DNA from: an uncultured Clostridia bacterium
GTDB taxonomy: Bacteria > Bacillota > Clostridia > Christensenellales > Aristaeellaceae
NCBI GenBank assembly: GCA_947565865.1
Contig: CANOHT010000017.1
Location: 1-63,005 of the forward strand
DNA: 63,005 bases
Reading direction: 5' to 3'
The notes beneath the pieces were generated by a model. The model was given only the letters and a program-made list of their open reading frames with translations. It was not told the DNA's origin and made no database searches. This document shows, piece after piece, positions 44,060 to 52,344 of the stretch. Position 1 is the first letter of the stretch. The number at the start of each line of letters is the position of its first letter. Made by a program: the position numbers and the translations under genes.

Positions 44060-47000
44060 TTAGTCGGCCAGAATCTTCGTCCAGTCCTGGGCTTCGCCCT
44101 GACCATAGCCCTGGGGATAGACCCCCGGTGTGCGCAGGACATAGCCCAGATCGGCATTATAGTTGCTGCGGTCGCTGCTGACGCCCACCGGGTCGGAGGT
44201 TACGGTCACATCCTCCGTCTCCGGCAGCACGGAGCCGATCCCCGGCACATCGCCGCGCTGGCGGGTGGGCTTGACCGTCTCGGGGGCCGTGGCCCGAATC
44301 GCGTAGTCCGCGGGGTACAATTCATCAAACAGGTAGAAGCCGTACTGATCGGTGACGGTCTGCGCCACCACCTGGCCGTCCCGCAAAAGCTCCAGCTGAA
44401 CCCCGGGGATGCCGCCCTCCTCCGTCTCCTGAAGGCCGTTGCCGTTCTCATCCAGCCATACCAGATCGCCCAGCCGTCCGGGCAGCACGCTGCCCACGTC
44501 CAGGGACAGCTGATCCTGGCCCATCCTGACCGTGACGGTATCGCTGGAGCCGCCGCGGCCCGCGCACCAGGTCATGATGCTGGTATGCTTTTTCAAGCGG
44601 CTGTCCCCCGGCTCCACCACCACCTGGCCCTCGGGCAGAAGAACGGCGATACCATAGTCGCCAGGCAGCAGTCCGTCGAAGCGGTAGCCGCCCGCCTCAT
44701 CCGTCTGCACCTGCTGAAGCGCCGTGCCCCCGGCGTCCATCAGCGTCATGGCCGCGCCGGGAAGGGGCTGCACCGTGCCGCCGCGGTCGACCCAAACCTG
44801 GCCGCCCAGGCTGGTATAGCGCACGATGCCCAGGCTCAGGCCATCGACGGCGCTGCCTTCAGCCGCCCGCACATCCCGCATGACCAGGGCATTCCCTTCC
44901 TGCCGGAAGGTGCTGTCGCCCGTCATGGCCGGGATGGTCTGCGCATCCAGCTCATAGCGCAGGGTATAGCTGCCCGGAATCAGGCCGTCGGCGGCGAACA
45001 CGCCCTGGCTGTCGGTGGACAGGACGGCGAAAATCTCCTCCGTGGCCTGGTCGATCACCGTTACCCGCATACCCGCAGGGGTCTGCTCGTCTCCGCCGCG
45101 GCGACCGTCGTTGTTTTCATCCAGCCAAAGCACACCGGCAAGGCTCGCGGGGACAACGCAGCCCAGCTGCTGCTCCTGGTACATATCGCCCATGCCGATG
45201 GTCAGGCTGACGCGCTGGCTGGCTTCCCCCGCCCGCACGGGCAGGGTCGCGAGAGCCGTGCGGGACAGCACACGGCCGTCGGGGCAGGCCACATGAAGCT
45301 CATAGGTATCCGGCCGGAGGCCTGTCAGGCTGAAGGCGCCGTCCGCCCCGGTGGTCACGGTCACAGGCTCCAGATCGGCGCGGCTGGGCGTCAGGGTCAG
45401 GGTGAGACCCGCAAGCAGGCCCTCGCCCTCCTCCATAATGCCGGAGCCGTTGTGATCCTCAAAGGCATGGCCCGACACGCTGCCCAAGGTCAGCCCGCCG
45501 CACAGGGGGGCCTCCACCTCCCCGCCCACCGTGAAATCAAACCAGGCTGTGGCGGCGGCCCCGTCCTCGCCCGCGATGGCGCTGCCGCCGTCGGTCTTCC
45601 TCGCGAAGACGCCCCGCTCGGGCAGCTCATAGCGCAGATAGTACCGTCCGGGCATCACCGCGTCAAAGCGGAACAGCCCGTCCTCTCCGATCGTGGCGGC
45701 GAACCACTCGCCGCTGTCATCCATCAGGCGCACCACCGTGCCGACCAAGCCGCCCTCGCCCTCGTCCATCAGGCCATTATCGTTGCGGTCGGCAAACACG
45801 CGTCCCTGAACCACGCCGGGACGGATCATGCCGATGTCCAGGTCTTCCCGGCTCTCGCCTAGGGCCAGCTCGAAGACCGCCGTCTCACCCGCGCCCTCGC
45901 CCATGTTCACAGCCGCGTTGCCCTCCCCTAACTTGGTGAAGGCATACCCGCGCTTGGCGTTCAGCGCGACGGCATAGCTGCCGGGCGCGACGTTCGTGAA
46001 GCTGTACGCGCCCTTGGCATTGGTGCGGCAGCGGGCGATTTCGCTGCCCGAGGCATCCCGCAGGATCACCGTCAGGCCGGAAACCACCTCCTCGCCATCA
46101 TCCCTGGAGGCGGAAAAGTTATCGTCCAGGTAGCACACGCCGCCGATGGTCCCAGGCAGGAGGCCGCCCACCACCATACTCTTGCGCTCGCCCGTGCCCA
46201 GCTCAATCTGATCCACGGTGTTTTCCCTGCGGCCCTCCCGGGGCTTGAAGCGGTTGCCCGCCGGGCCGTCAGCAACCAGGGTGAAGGCCGCGCCCTCCGG
46301 CAGCACCGCCCGCAACGAATAGCTGTTGGCCCGCAGGCCGTCAAACAGCATCAGACCGTTTTCATCGGATTCCCGGGTCGCCACCAGCGTGCCGTTCTGC
46401 TTGGACAGCTCGCCCCGCACCCCGGCCAGAGGCAGCTCGCCCTCATCGTACAGGCCGTTGTAATTGGCGTCCAGGAAGCAGCGCACCTCCAGCGCGGACG
46501 CCTGCACCAGGCCGATGTTCTGCTCGTCAAGCGCCGTACCGGCCTTGATGTCCACCAGCTTGGTTCCCTTGCGGCTGCCCTCGGCGGTGATGATGGAGCG
46601 CTTATCCCCGCCCTTCTTGGCGTACCGGGTGAAGGCCAAGCCCTCCGGAGCCGTAGCGCGGATGTTGTATTCCCCCGCTTCCACCGCGCCGAAGATATAA
46701 CGGCCGTCCTCCCCCGTCACCAGGGAATAGCGGGTATCGCCGCCGCGCACCACCAGGTCGATGACCACGCCGGCCTGGCCGGGCTCGTCATCCTGCCGCA
46801 CGCCGTCGCCGTTCACATCCAGCCAGACATAGCCGCTCACCACGGCCATGCTGGCGACGCCAACCCCGGCCTGCGCCTCCATGCCGGAAACAATCTCGAT
46901 GGGCTCGCTGTCCTGAACGGGCTCCGCGCTCTCCCGCAGCATGCTGGCGTTCAGACGCCCGGCCTCGCCAAAGGCGGCATAGCCATAGCCCGTGGGCAGC

Positions 47001-48739
47001 GACACCCGCAGGCTGTACTGACCCGGAGCCAGGCCCTCCAGCACAGCCTGTCCGTTTTTGCCCGTGACGGCGCTGGCCGCCGCCCGACCATCAGCGCTCC
47101 CTACGGGAATGGCGCTGACCGTGATATTCGCCACAGGACGCTCATATTCGCCCTGACGGCCATTGTTGTTGCTGTCCAGGAAGGCGTTGACGCGGATGCT
47201 GCCAGGCTGGGCCGCCGTCACGCGGAGGCCCGAGACCTCCTCTCCGGCGCGCAGCTCGATGCTCTGGTCGGGGGCCATCATGCCTGTCGCGGTCTGCAGG
47301 CGCAGCGTGTACAGGCCCGCCGCAAGCTCCCCGAAGCGCCATTGTCCGTCCTCGCCCACGGCAAACCGCCGCTCCTGCCCTTGGGCATCCGTCAGAAGCG
47401 CCACCGCCCCTGCCAGGGCACGGCCCGCGTCATCCACGGCCTCGCCGCTCACGCTGGCCATGGGGGCGGGGCTGATGGCGGGCAGCACCGCCGTCTCACC
47501 TTCCTCCACCAGCGCCTCCAGGGAAGCGGTCACGCCCTCGTCGTCCGCCTCGAACTGCCAGCCCTCGCCCACATACTCTCCCTTGGGCAGGCGGACGCTC
47601 ACGCGATAGCTGCCGGGCAGCAGCGCATCCAGGCGGTAGGCGCCGTCCGCCGAAGCCGTCGCCATGCCGGAGGGCCCCTCCGCCGTCAGCGACGCGCCGG
47701 TCAGCCTCATTGTCTCGCCCGACAGGCTTCCCAGCCGCGCCAGGGTGAGGGCAAAGTGCTGATCCCTCCCCTCCTCAACGCTGGCTACCCACGTCACCTG
47801 GCCCTTCATCGCCGCGGCGCTGTCATTGAGGCTCAGGAGCGCCCAGCCAGCCGGGATTTCCGCCGTCATCACATAATCGCCGGGCTCCAGCTCTATCCTT
47901 TCAAGGCTGCCGTCCGCAGGGATCTCGCCCCGCGCCAGCGTCACGCCGTCCCGAGAGACGGCATAGGGCACCGCGCCGTTGGCGGACAGCGCCACGCCGC
48001 CCTTGGGCGACATCTCCGCGGCGGCCGCCGTCGGTTCATCGGAGGGCGCGGACGTCGGCGCGATGGTCGCCGTGGACGCCGGAGCGGCAGGCTCGGGGGA
48101 CGCCGTGGGCTGCGCCGCCAAGGCATAGGCCTCGTCCACCGCCACAATCTGCTCCGGCCGGCCGCGATAGGCCTCGATGGTCAGCACGAAGTCCGGCCAG
48201 AGCTTTGCGCCCTGCGGCGCGCCGACCTGACGGATCAGGTACGCGCCGCTCGGCGTCGCATCGGAGGCGTAGGCCCCCGTCTCGTCCGTGACAAAGGCGA
48301 CTTCTTCCCCGTCGGGGGTGGTCATGACAAACTCGCACACGCCCGCCGTCTGCAGGGTGAAAAGGCCCGCGTCGGCATACAGCATCACGGGGGCGTTGTT
48401 GGCCCGGCCCTGGGTGATGGAAACGCTGTAACCGGCCGTTTGAATCAGATAGCCCTGGGGCATACTGTCCGCCACGGGCACAAGCGTCACGTTGCCGCTG
48501 CCGGGCAGGGACAGCGACGCGCCGCCGCCCGCCTCCAGGACGCCTACCTCACGCCCGTCCTGCTGGACGATAAAGCTGCCCGTCAGCGCCACGGACTGCC
48601 ACGCGCCCCCGGGAACCGCCGTCAGCCCCGCCAGGGTGATGGAGAGCGTGGTTCCCTCCGCCACGGCCCCGCAGACCGCAGCCAGCGCCAGCGCCGTTAC
48701 AAGCGCCCAGGCCAGGATGATTTTCTTCAGCTTGCTCAT
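44060..48739 (-). CDS. Giant secreted SdrD B-like repeat protein
   Basis: A 1,559-residue exported protein (signal peptide cleavage near AVA-EG). The N-terminal ~500 residues contain Cna-B-like beta-sandwiches and an Ala/Pro/Thr-rich linker (TASPEPAAPASTATIAP). From about residue 516, nine SdrD B-type modules of ~110 residues recur, each opening with a calcium-site-like LDxNxNGxxDxGE pattern: NAFLDSNNNGRQGEYE, YVWLDVNGDGVRQDDE, CFLDANYNGLYDEGE, CYLDDNFSASRDDGE, VFADRNDNGLMDEGE, AFEDHNGSGIMEEGE, LWLDENNDGRRGGDE, a degenerate VWVDRGG, and VWLDENGNGLQETEE. They suggest a rod-like adhesin or surface layer component. No LPXTG motif or C-terminal membrane segment is present. GGAGG lies six bases before the ATG. 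Confidence 0.9.
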   Translation of the reverse strand: MSKLKKIILAWALVTALALAAVCGAVAEGTTLSITLAGLTAVPGGAWQSVALTGSFIVQQDGREVGVLEAGGGASLSLPGSGNVTLVPVADSMPQGYLIQTAGYSVSITQGRANNAPVMLYADAGLFTLQTAGVCEFVMTTPDGEEVAFVTDETGAYASDATPSGAYLIRQVGAPQGAKLWPDFVLTIEAYRGRPEQIVAVDEAYALAAQPTASPEPAAPASTATIAPTSAPSDEPTAAAAEMSPKGGVALSANGAVPYAVSRDGVTLARGEIPADGSLERIELEPGDYVMTAEIPAGWALLSLNDSAAAMKGQVTWVASVEEGRDQHFALTLARLGSLSGETMRLTGASLTAEGPSGMATASADGAYRLDALLPGSYRVSVRLPKGEYVGEGWQFEADDEGVTASLEALVEEGETAVLPAISPAPMASVSGEAVDDAGRALAGAVALLTDAQGQERRFAVGEDGQWRFGELAAGLYTLRLQTATGMMAPDQSIELRAGEEVSGLRVTAAQPGSIRVNAFLDSNNNGRQGEYERPVANITVSAIPVGSADGRAAASAVTGKNGQAVLEGLAPGQYSLRVSLPTGYGYAAFGEAGRLNASMLRESAEPVQDSEPIEIVSGMEAQAGVGVASMAVVSGYVWLDVNGDGVRQDDEPGQAGVVIDLVVRGGDTRYSLVTGEDGRYIFGAVEAGEYNIRATAPEGLAFTRYAKKGGDKRSIITAEGSRKGTKLVDIKAGTALDEQNIGLVQASALEVRCFLDANYNGLYDEGELPLAGVRGELSKQNGTLVATRESDENGLMLFDGLRANSYSLRAVLPEGAAFTLVADGPAGNRFKPREGRRENTVDQIELGTGERKSMVVGGLLPGTIGGVCYLDDNFSASRDDGEEVVSGLTVILRDASGSEIARCRTNAKGAYSFTNVAPGSYAVALNAKRGYAFTKLGEGNAAVNMGEGAGETAVFELALGESREDLDIGMIRPGVVQGRVFADRNDNGLMDEGEGGLVGTVVRLMDDSGEWFAATIGEDGLFRFDAVMPGRYYLRYELPERGVFARKTDGGSAIAGEDGAAATAWFDFTVGGEVEAPLCGGLTLGSVSGHAFEDHNGSGIMEEGEGLLAGLTLTLTPSRADLEPVTVTTGADGAFSLTGLRPDTYELHVACPDGRVLSRTALATLPVRAGEASQRVSLTIGMGDMYQEQQLGCVVPASLAGVLWLDENNDGRRGGDEQTPAGMRVTVIDQATEEIFAVLSTDSQGVFAADGLIPGSYTLRYELDAQTIPAMTGDSTFRQEGNALVMRDVRAAEGSAVDGLSLGIVRYTSLGGQVWVDRGGTVQPLPGAAMTLMDAGGTALQQVQTDEAGGYRFDGLLPGDYGIAVLLPEGQVVVEPGDSRLKKHTSIMTWCAGRGGSSDTVTVRMGQDQLSLDVGSVLPGRLGDLVWLDENGNGLQETEEGGIPGVQLELLRDGQVVAQTVTDQYGFYLFDELYPADYAIRATAPETVKPTRQRGDVPGIGSVLPETEDVTVTSDPVGVSSDRSNYNADLGYVLRTPGVYPQGYGQGEAQDWTKILAD

Positions 48740-48803
48740 AAGCGTCCTCCGCGTCTGTCGGGCCCAAAGCCCGAGCTTTGCCATTTTTACGCATATCATG
48801 TAT

Positions 48804-48832
48804 ATGGTAAATCAACCGTCCGCGCTTGTCAA
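48804..48832 (-). promoter_or_regulatory. Possible promoter of the SdrD B-like gene
   Basis: A perfect -35 TTGACA (48827-48832, minus strand) with a moderate -10 TACCAT (48804-48809) at 17 bp spacing, 65 bases before the ATG at 48739. Confidence 0.55.
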
Positions 48833-48913
48833 CGTTTCCGGGCAAGATTTACATCCAAAACGTCCCTCCCAGGCAAAAAACGCAAATTTTCCCGCGCTTT
48901 CCGCCTCCCGCGC

Positions 48914-48941
48914 TTGACTTGCCCTGCCCCCGTGATATAAT
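48914..48941 (+). promoter_or_regulatory. degV-family gene promoter
   Basis: TTGACT (48914-48919) and TATAAT (48936-48941) are 16 bp apart; TG one base before the -10 makes it an extended -10. It faces away from the SdrD B gene promoter. Confidence 0.8.
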
Positions 48942-48986
48942 AGATAAAAGAAGGGTGTCCGCACCCCTGTGAAAGGAAAGATGACG

Positions 48987-49847
48987 ATGTTCCATATTGG
49001 CGAAGACCGGGTGGCGCTGGTGACGGATACCTCCTGCGACCTCAGCGAGGAGCAGCTGCGGCAATATGACATCCGCACGGTGTCCCTGCGCGTTGCCACC
49101 AGCCAGGGCGAATTCCGGGACAGGCTGGAAATCGGCCAGGAGGAGCTTTACGAGCTGCTGAAAAAGGAGCTGCCCAAGACCTCCCTGCCCCTGCCGGAGG
49201 ATGTTGCCGCCCTGTACCGCGGCCTGCGGGAGGAGGGCTGCACCCGCATCCTGCACCTGACCCTCAGCGCCAGCCTGTCCGGCACCTACAACATGGTTCG
49301 GCTGATGGCGGAGGACTGCGCCCCCATGCGGATTGACGTGGTGGACACCAAGACCCTCTCCTGCGGGCTGGGCCTTTTGGTGCTGGAGGCCGCCGAGGCC
49401 CTGGAGGCCGGCAGCCCCGTGGAGGATGTCATTGCCCGGGTGGAGCGTCTGCGCAAAACGCAGCTGGGCGCCTTTGTCATCCGCACACTGGAATTTCTGC
49501 GCAAGGGCGGGCGCATCGGCCTGGTGGAAGGCGTGGTGGGCTCCCTGCTGCAGATCAAGCCTGTGATCTATGTCAACAGCGACGGCGTCTACAACACCCT
49601 GGTGAAGGCCCGGGGGGTCTCCAACGCCCTCAACGCCATGACGGAGGAATTCGTCCGGCGCTTTGAGGGGCGGAAGGTACGCATCGCCATCGTCCATGGC
49701 GCGGCCTACGATGAAGCGGTCAAGCTGCGGGAGCGCTTCCTGGAAAAGCTGGACGTGGTATCCTCCTTCATCAGCCCGGTGAGCCCCGCCCTGGCCATCC
49801 ACACCGGCCCCGGCCTGCTGGGCGCCATCGTGCAGTACGCGGACTGA
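48987..49847 (+). CDS. DegV-family fatty-acid-binding protein
   Basis: A 286-residue cytoplasmic protein of the DegV/FakB family. Known members (FakB) bind a fatty acid and present it to the kinase FakA for incorporation into phospholipids. Features seen are VALVTDTSCDLSEEQL at the start, the TSLPLPEDV motif near residue 62, HLTLSASLSGTYN (about 90-102), the RTLEFLRKGGRIG loop near 165, and a C-terminal HTGPGLLGAIV typical of the family. Start: AAGGA is best spaced to the ATG at 48987; an ATG at 48981 is too close to it. FakA is not in the window. The hairpin at 49887-49908 terminates it. Confidence 0.92.
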   Translation: MFHIGEDRVALVTDTSCDLSEEQLRQYDIRTVSLRVATSQGEFRDRLEIGQEELYELLKKELPKTSLPLPEDVAALYRGLREEGCTRILHLTLSASLSGTYNMVRLMAEDCAPMRIDVVDTKTLSCGLGLLVLEAAEALEAGSPVEDVIARVERLRKTQLGAFVIRTLEFLRKGGRIGLVEGVVGSLLQIKPVIYVNSDGVYNTLVKARGVSNALNAMTEEFVRRFEGRKVRIAIVHGAAYDEAVKLRERFLEKLDVVSSFISPVSPALAIHTGPGLLGAIVQYAD

Positions 49848-49886
49848 TTGTCGATTTGTTTTGCTAACAACTTATGCCTTTTAAAG

Positions 49887-49908
49887 AACCGACTTCGGTC
49901 GGTTTTTT
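49887..49908 (+). terminator. Terminator after the degV-family gene
   Basis: AACCGAC (49887-49893), TTCG tetraloop, GTCGGTT (49898-49904), then a run of T. Almost the same hairpin occurs at 3738-3760. Confidence 0.88.
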
Positions 49909-50180
49909 GTTTGCGGCGCTTTCCGTCGGGGTCAAATACCACCTTATCCTGAAAAACAAAAAGAGGTCTTCATACAAGCTTCCTTATGGTCAATCGCCGC
50001 AAGACCGCATTGTCGCCCGTCAAAAATGCTAATGACGCTATCCGCATCAAAAAGCGAAGCCGACCGCCATGGAGCACGGCGGTTTGGTGGGAAAATCCGG
50101 TTTGGACGAAATCAGGATGCAATGAATGCAATCAATTTCCAATGTTCAATGGATTCATAGGCTGATGTACTTACAATGCA

Positions 50181-50229
50181 AAACAGCGCATGGCGGGGAG
50201 ATCGCTTTTCTCCGCGCCATGCGCTGTTT
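50181..50229 (-). terminator. Long hairpin terminator after the CNNM/CorC gene
   Basis: AAACAGCGCATGGCG (50181-50195) pairs perfectly over 15 bases with CGCCATGCGCTGTTT (50215-50229), with an inner GGAG/CTCC. On the minus strand the run TTTTGC follows. It lies 57 bases after the stop at 50286. Confidence 0.8.
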
Positions 50230-50285
50230 GATTCCGTTTTGGTTCGTTTGTATGGCCCTCACCTGAAGATCAAGCAGGGCGCCGC

Positions 50286-51647
50286 TCATTCCTCCGGGTG
50301 CTCGCCGTCATCTTCCTCAGGCTCGTCAGCCTTTTCGGGAATCTTGCTGACCAGCGCCAGCTCCACGCGGTGATCCACAATCCGTTCCACCTGCACATGG
50401 AGTCCGGCCACCTCTACCTCCGGGGTGCTGCCGTCCTGGGGAATGAGGGTGAACTGGCTGAACACCAGCCCGCCCAGGGTGTCGTATTCCTCATCCAGCG
50501 GCAGCTCGATGTCCAGGGCTTCCGCCACATCCTCCAGTGCCGCCGCGCCGGAAATCCGCCAGGTATCGCTGTCCACCCGCGTGATGTCCGCCTCCGCCTG
50601 GGGGTCATACTCATCGTAGATGTTGCCGACGATCTCTTCCAGCAGATCCTCCATGGTCACAATGCCGCTCATGCCGCCGTATTCGTCCACCACGATGGCC
50701 ATGTGAATCTTCTTCAGCTGCATATCCCGGAACAAGGCGTCCGCCTGAACGGTCTCGGGTACGAAATAAGCGTCCCGCAGCAGCTCCCGCATGGTTTTGG
50801 GAGCGTCGGACTGCTCGTTGAGCAGGAAGGAGCGCGCGTTCAGGGTGCCGATGATGTCATCCATGTCCTTATCGTAGACCGGGAAGCGGCTCAGGCCCGT
50901 TTCGCGGATGGCCTGGATCACCGTCTCCTTGTCGGCATCCACCTGCAAGCTGGTCACGCTGGTGCGGTGCGTCATCACGTCCTCCGCCGAGCGATTGTTG
51001 AACTCGAAGATGTTCTCAATCATTTCCTTCTCGGCTTCCTCAATGGCCCCTGTCTCGCCGCCCATGTCCACCATCATGCGGATTTCTTCCTCGGTGACCT
51101 CCTCCGTTTCGGCGTGGGGGTCAATGCCGATCAGCCGCAGAATGCCGTTGGTGGACACCGACAGCAGCCACACCACCGGCTTGAACAGCGTGGAGCAGAC
51201 CATCAGCACCCGGCAGGCCATCCGGGCCATCCGCTCGGGCTGCTGCATGGCGATGCGCTTGGGCACCAGCTCGCCCAGCACCAGGGTGAAGTAGGACAGG
51301 ATGAGGGTAATCAGCACCACGCAGATGCTGTTGAGCACGCCGGGATCAATGGCGACTCCCGCGGCGATGAAGGCTCCCGCCAGCCTGGACGCGAACCGAT
51401 CCGCCGCGAAGGCGCTGCCCAGGAAGCCTGCCAGGGTGATGCACACCTGGATGGTGGACAGGAACTTGTTGGGCGTTTCGGACAGCCTGAGCAGCTGCGC
51501 CGCCACCTTGTCGCCCTCCTCGGCGTCGTGGTGGAGCTTCGCGTCATTGAGGGATAGGACGGCCACCTCCGTGGCGGCAAACCATCCGTTGATGAGGATC
51601 AGTACCAGCTGAAGCAGTAGCGGGCCACCCCATGGGTCGGCAGACAC
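50286..51647 (-). CDS. CNNM/CorC-type hemolysin-family transporter
   Basis: A 453-residue membrane protein of the hemolysin-C/CNNM group linked to magnesium or other cation transport or efflux. An N-terminal DUF21 membrane domain (about 1-190, motifs LNGWFAATEVAVLSLND-like and ELVPKRIAM) precedes two CBS domains (about 205-330: VMTHRTSVTSLQVDAD, FPVYDKDMDDIIGTLNARS, IVVDEYGGMSGIVTMEDLLEEIVG) and a CorC/HlyC domain (about 350-430). It ends with an acidic tail. The GTG at 51647 is chosen because AAGGAG lies eight bases before it; the GTG at 51656 overlaps the ribosome binding site. It is monocistronic. Confidence 0.92.
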   Translation of the reverse strand: MSADPWGGPLLLQLVLILINGWFAATEVAVLSLNDAKLHHDAEEGDKVAAQLLRLSETPNKFLSTIQVCITLAGFLGSAFAADRFASRLAGAFIAAGVAIDPGVLNSICVVLITLILSYFTLVLGELVPKRIAMQQPERMARMACRVLMVCSTLFKPVVWLLSVSTNGILRLIGIDPHAETEEVTEEEIRMMVDMGGETGAIEEAEKEMIENIFEFNNRSAEDVMTHRTSVTSLQVDADKETVIQAIRETGLSRFPVYDKDMDDIIGTLNARSFLLNEQSDAPKTMRELLRDAYFVPETVQADALFRDMQLKKIHMAIVVDEYGGMSGIVTMEDLLEEIVGNIYDEYDPQAEADITRVDSDTWRISGAAALEDVAEALDIELPLDEEYDTLGGLVFSQFTLIPQDGSTPEVEVAGLHVQVERIVDHRVELALVSKIPEKADEPEEDDGEHPEE

Positions 51648-51696
51648 AAAAATCACTCCTTATCTCTTGCACCGCTTGAAAATGGGTGCTATTTTG

Positions 51697-51725
51697 ATTA
51701 TAGCACATCGCGGGGGAAATGTGAA
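51697..51725 (-). promoter_or_regulatory. Promoter of the CNNM/CorC gene
   Basis: Minus-strand -10 TATAAT (51697-51702), preceded by TGC to make an extended -10, with -35 TTCACA (51720-51725) at 17 bp spacing. Leader of about 45 bases to the GTG. Confidence 0.8.
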
Positions 51726-52344
51726 GGTTTGGCGGAAAAAAGGTCGTCAGGCTTCATCCCAATGAATTGTTTACAGAAATTTCCTTGACAATCAAATGGA
51801 AATACCTTATGATGTTGGCAGGGACACCGTTCTTATAGAAGGCTCTCAGTTTATATCCTTTTGGAATAACCGTGCGACCGATGACATGAAATCAATAGCA
51901 AGGATGTGATACCCTTGTCCGATGCCTGATCGGCGTATTGAATCGTTAAAGAAAAATGAACTACTCGTTCCAAGAGGTTCATGGCTTTTATCTTGGCCAT
52001 CTCCTTCCTGGTTAGCTTTTATGGTGTTGCATTCGCCATAGAAATGCTCTGCGCTAATGCGGCCTGTTCCACTCGTCCCAATCCTGTTAAACATTATCTC
52101 GCTGGTGGTGCTGCGCGCGGCGCCGGCGTTCAGAACTGCCCGGTAACACGAGGATGCAAAGTATTCTTTTATGAAACGGATGTTAACTATCATTGTAGCG
52201 TATGCCACGATGGATTCTTTGAAAAAGTAAGAACCTGGCATAGACATATCATTCAGAACCTAACTGCGAAATATATGCCACAAAAACGATTATGAATCAA
52301 TAATTCATTTGGAAATTGCACCAATAACCATCAAGGAGCCCCCC
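51726..52344. other. AT-richer intergenic region without a confident gene
   Basis: About 620 bases, clearly lower in GC than its surroundings. Open frames on either strand (for example minus 51846-52247 and plus 51981-52295) lack ribosome binding sites and have no recognisable product. It may be decayed foreign DNA. The ribosome binding site for the next gene (AAGGAG) is at 52333-52338. Confidence 0.55.

Larger units (their letters stand above)
49848..50285. other. Intergenic region between convergent genes
   Basis: About 440 bases with no gene, somewhat AT-richer than its surroundings at 49930-50160. It holds two terminators (49887-49908 and 50181-50229). Nothing else was recognised. Confidence 0.7.

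Noticed and set aside
51846..52295. Small genes on either strand in the AT-rich stretch before the propeller-fusion gene
   Set aside because: No ribosome binding site, no sustained family match and mutual overlap; treated as non-coding.
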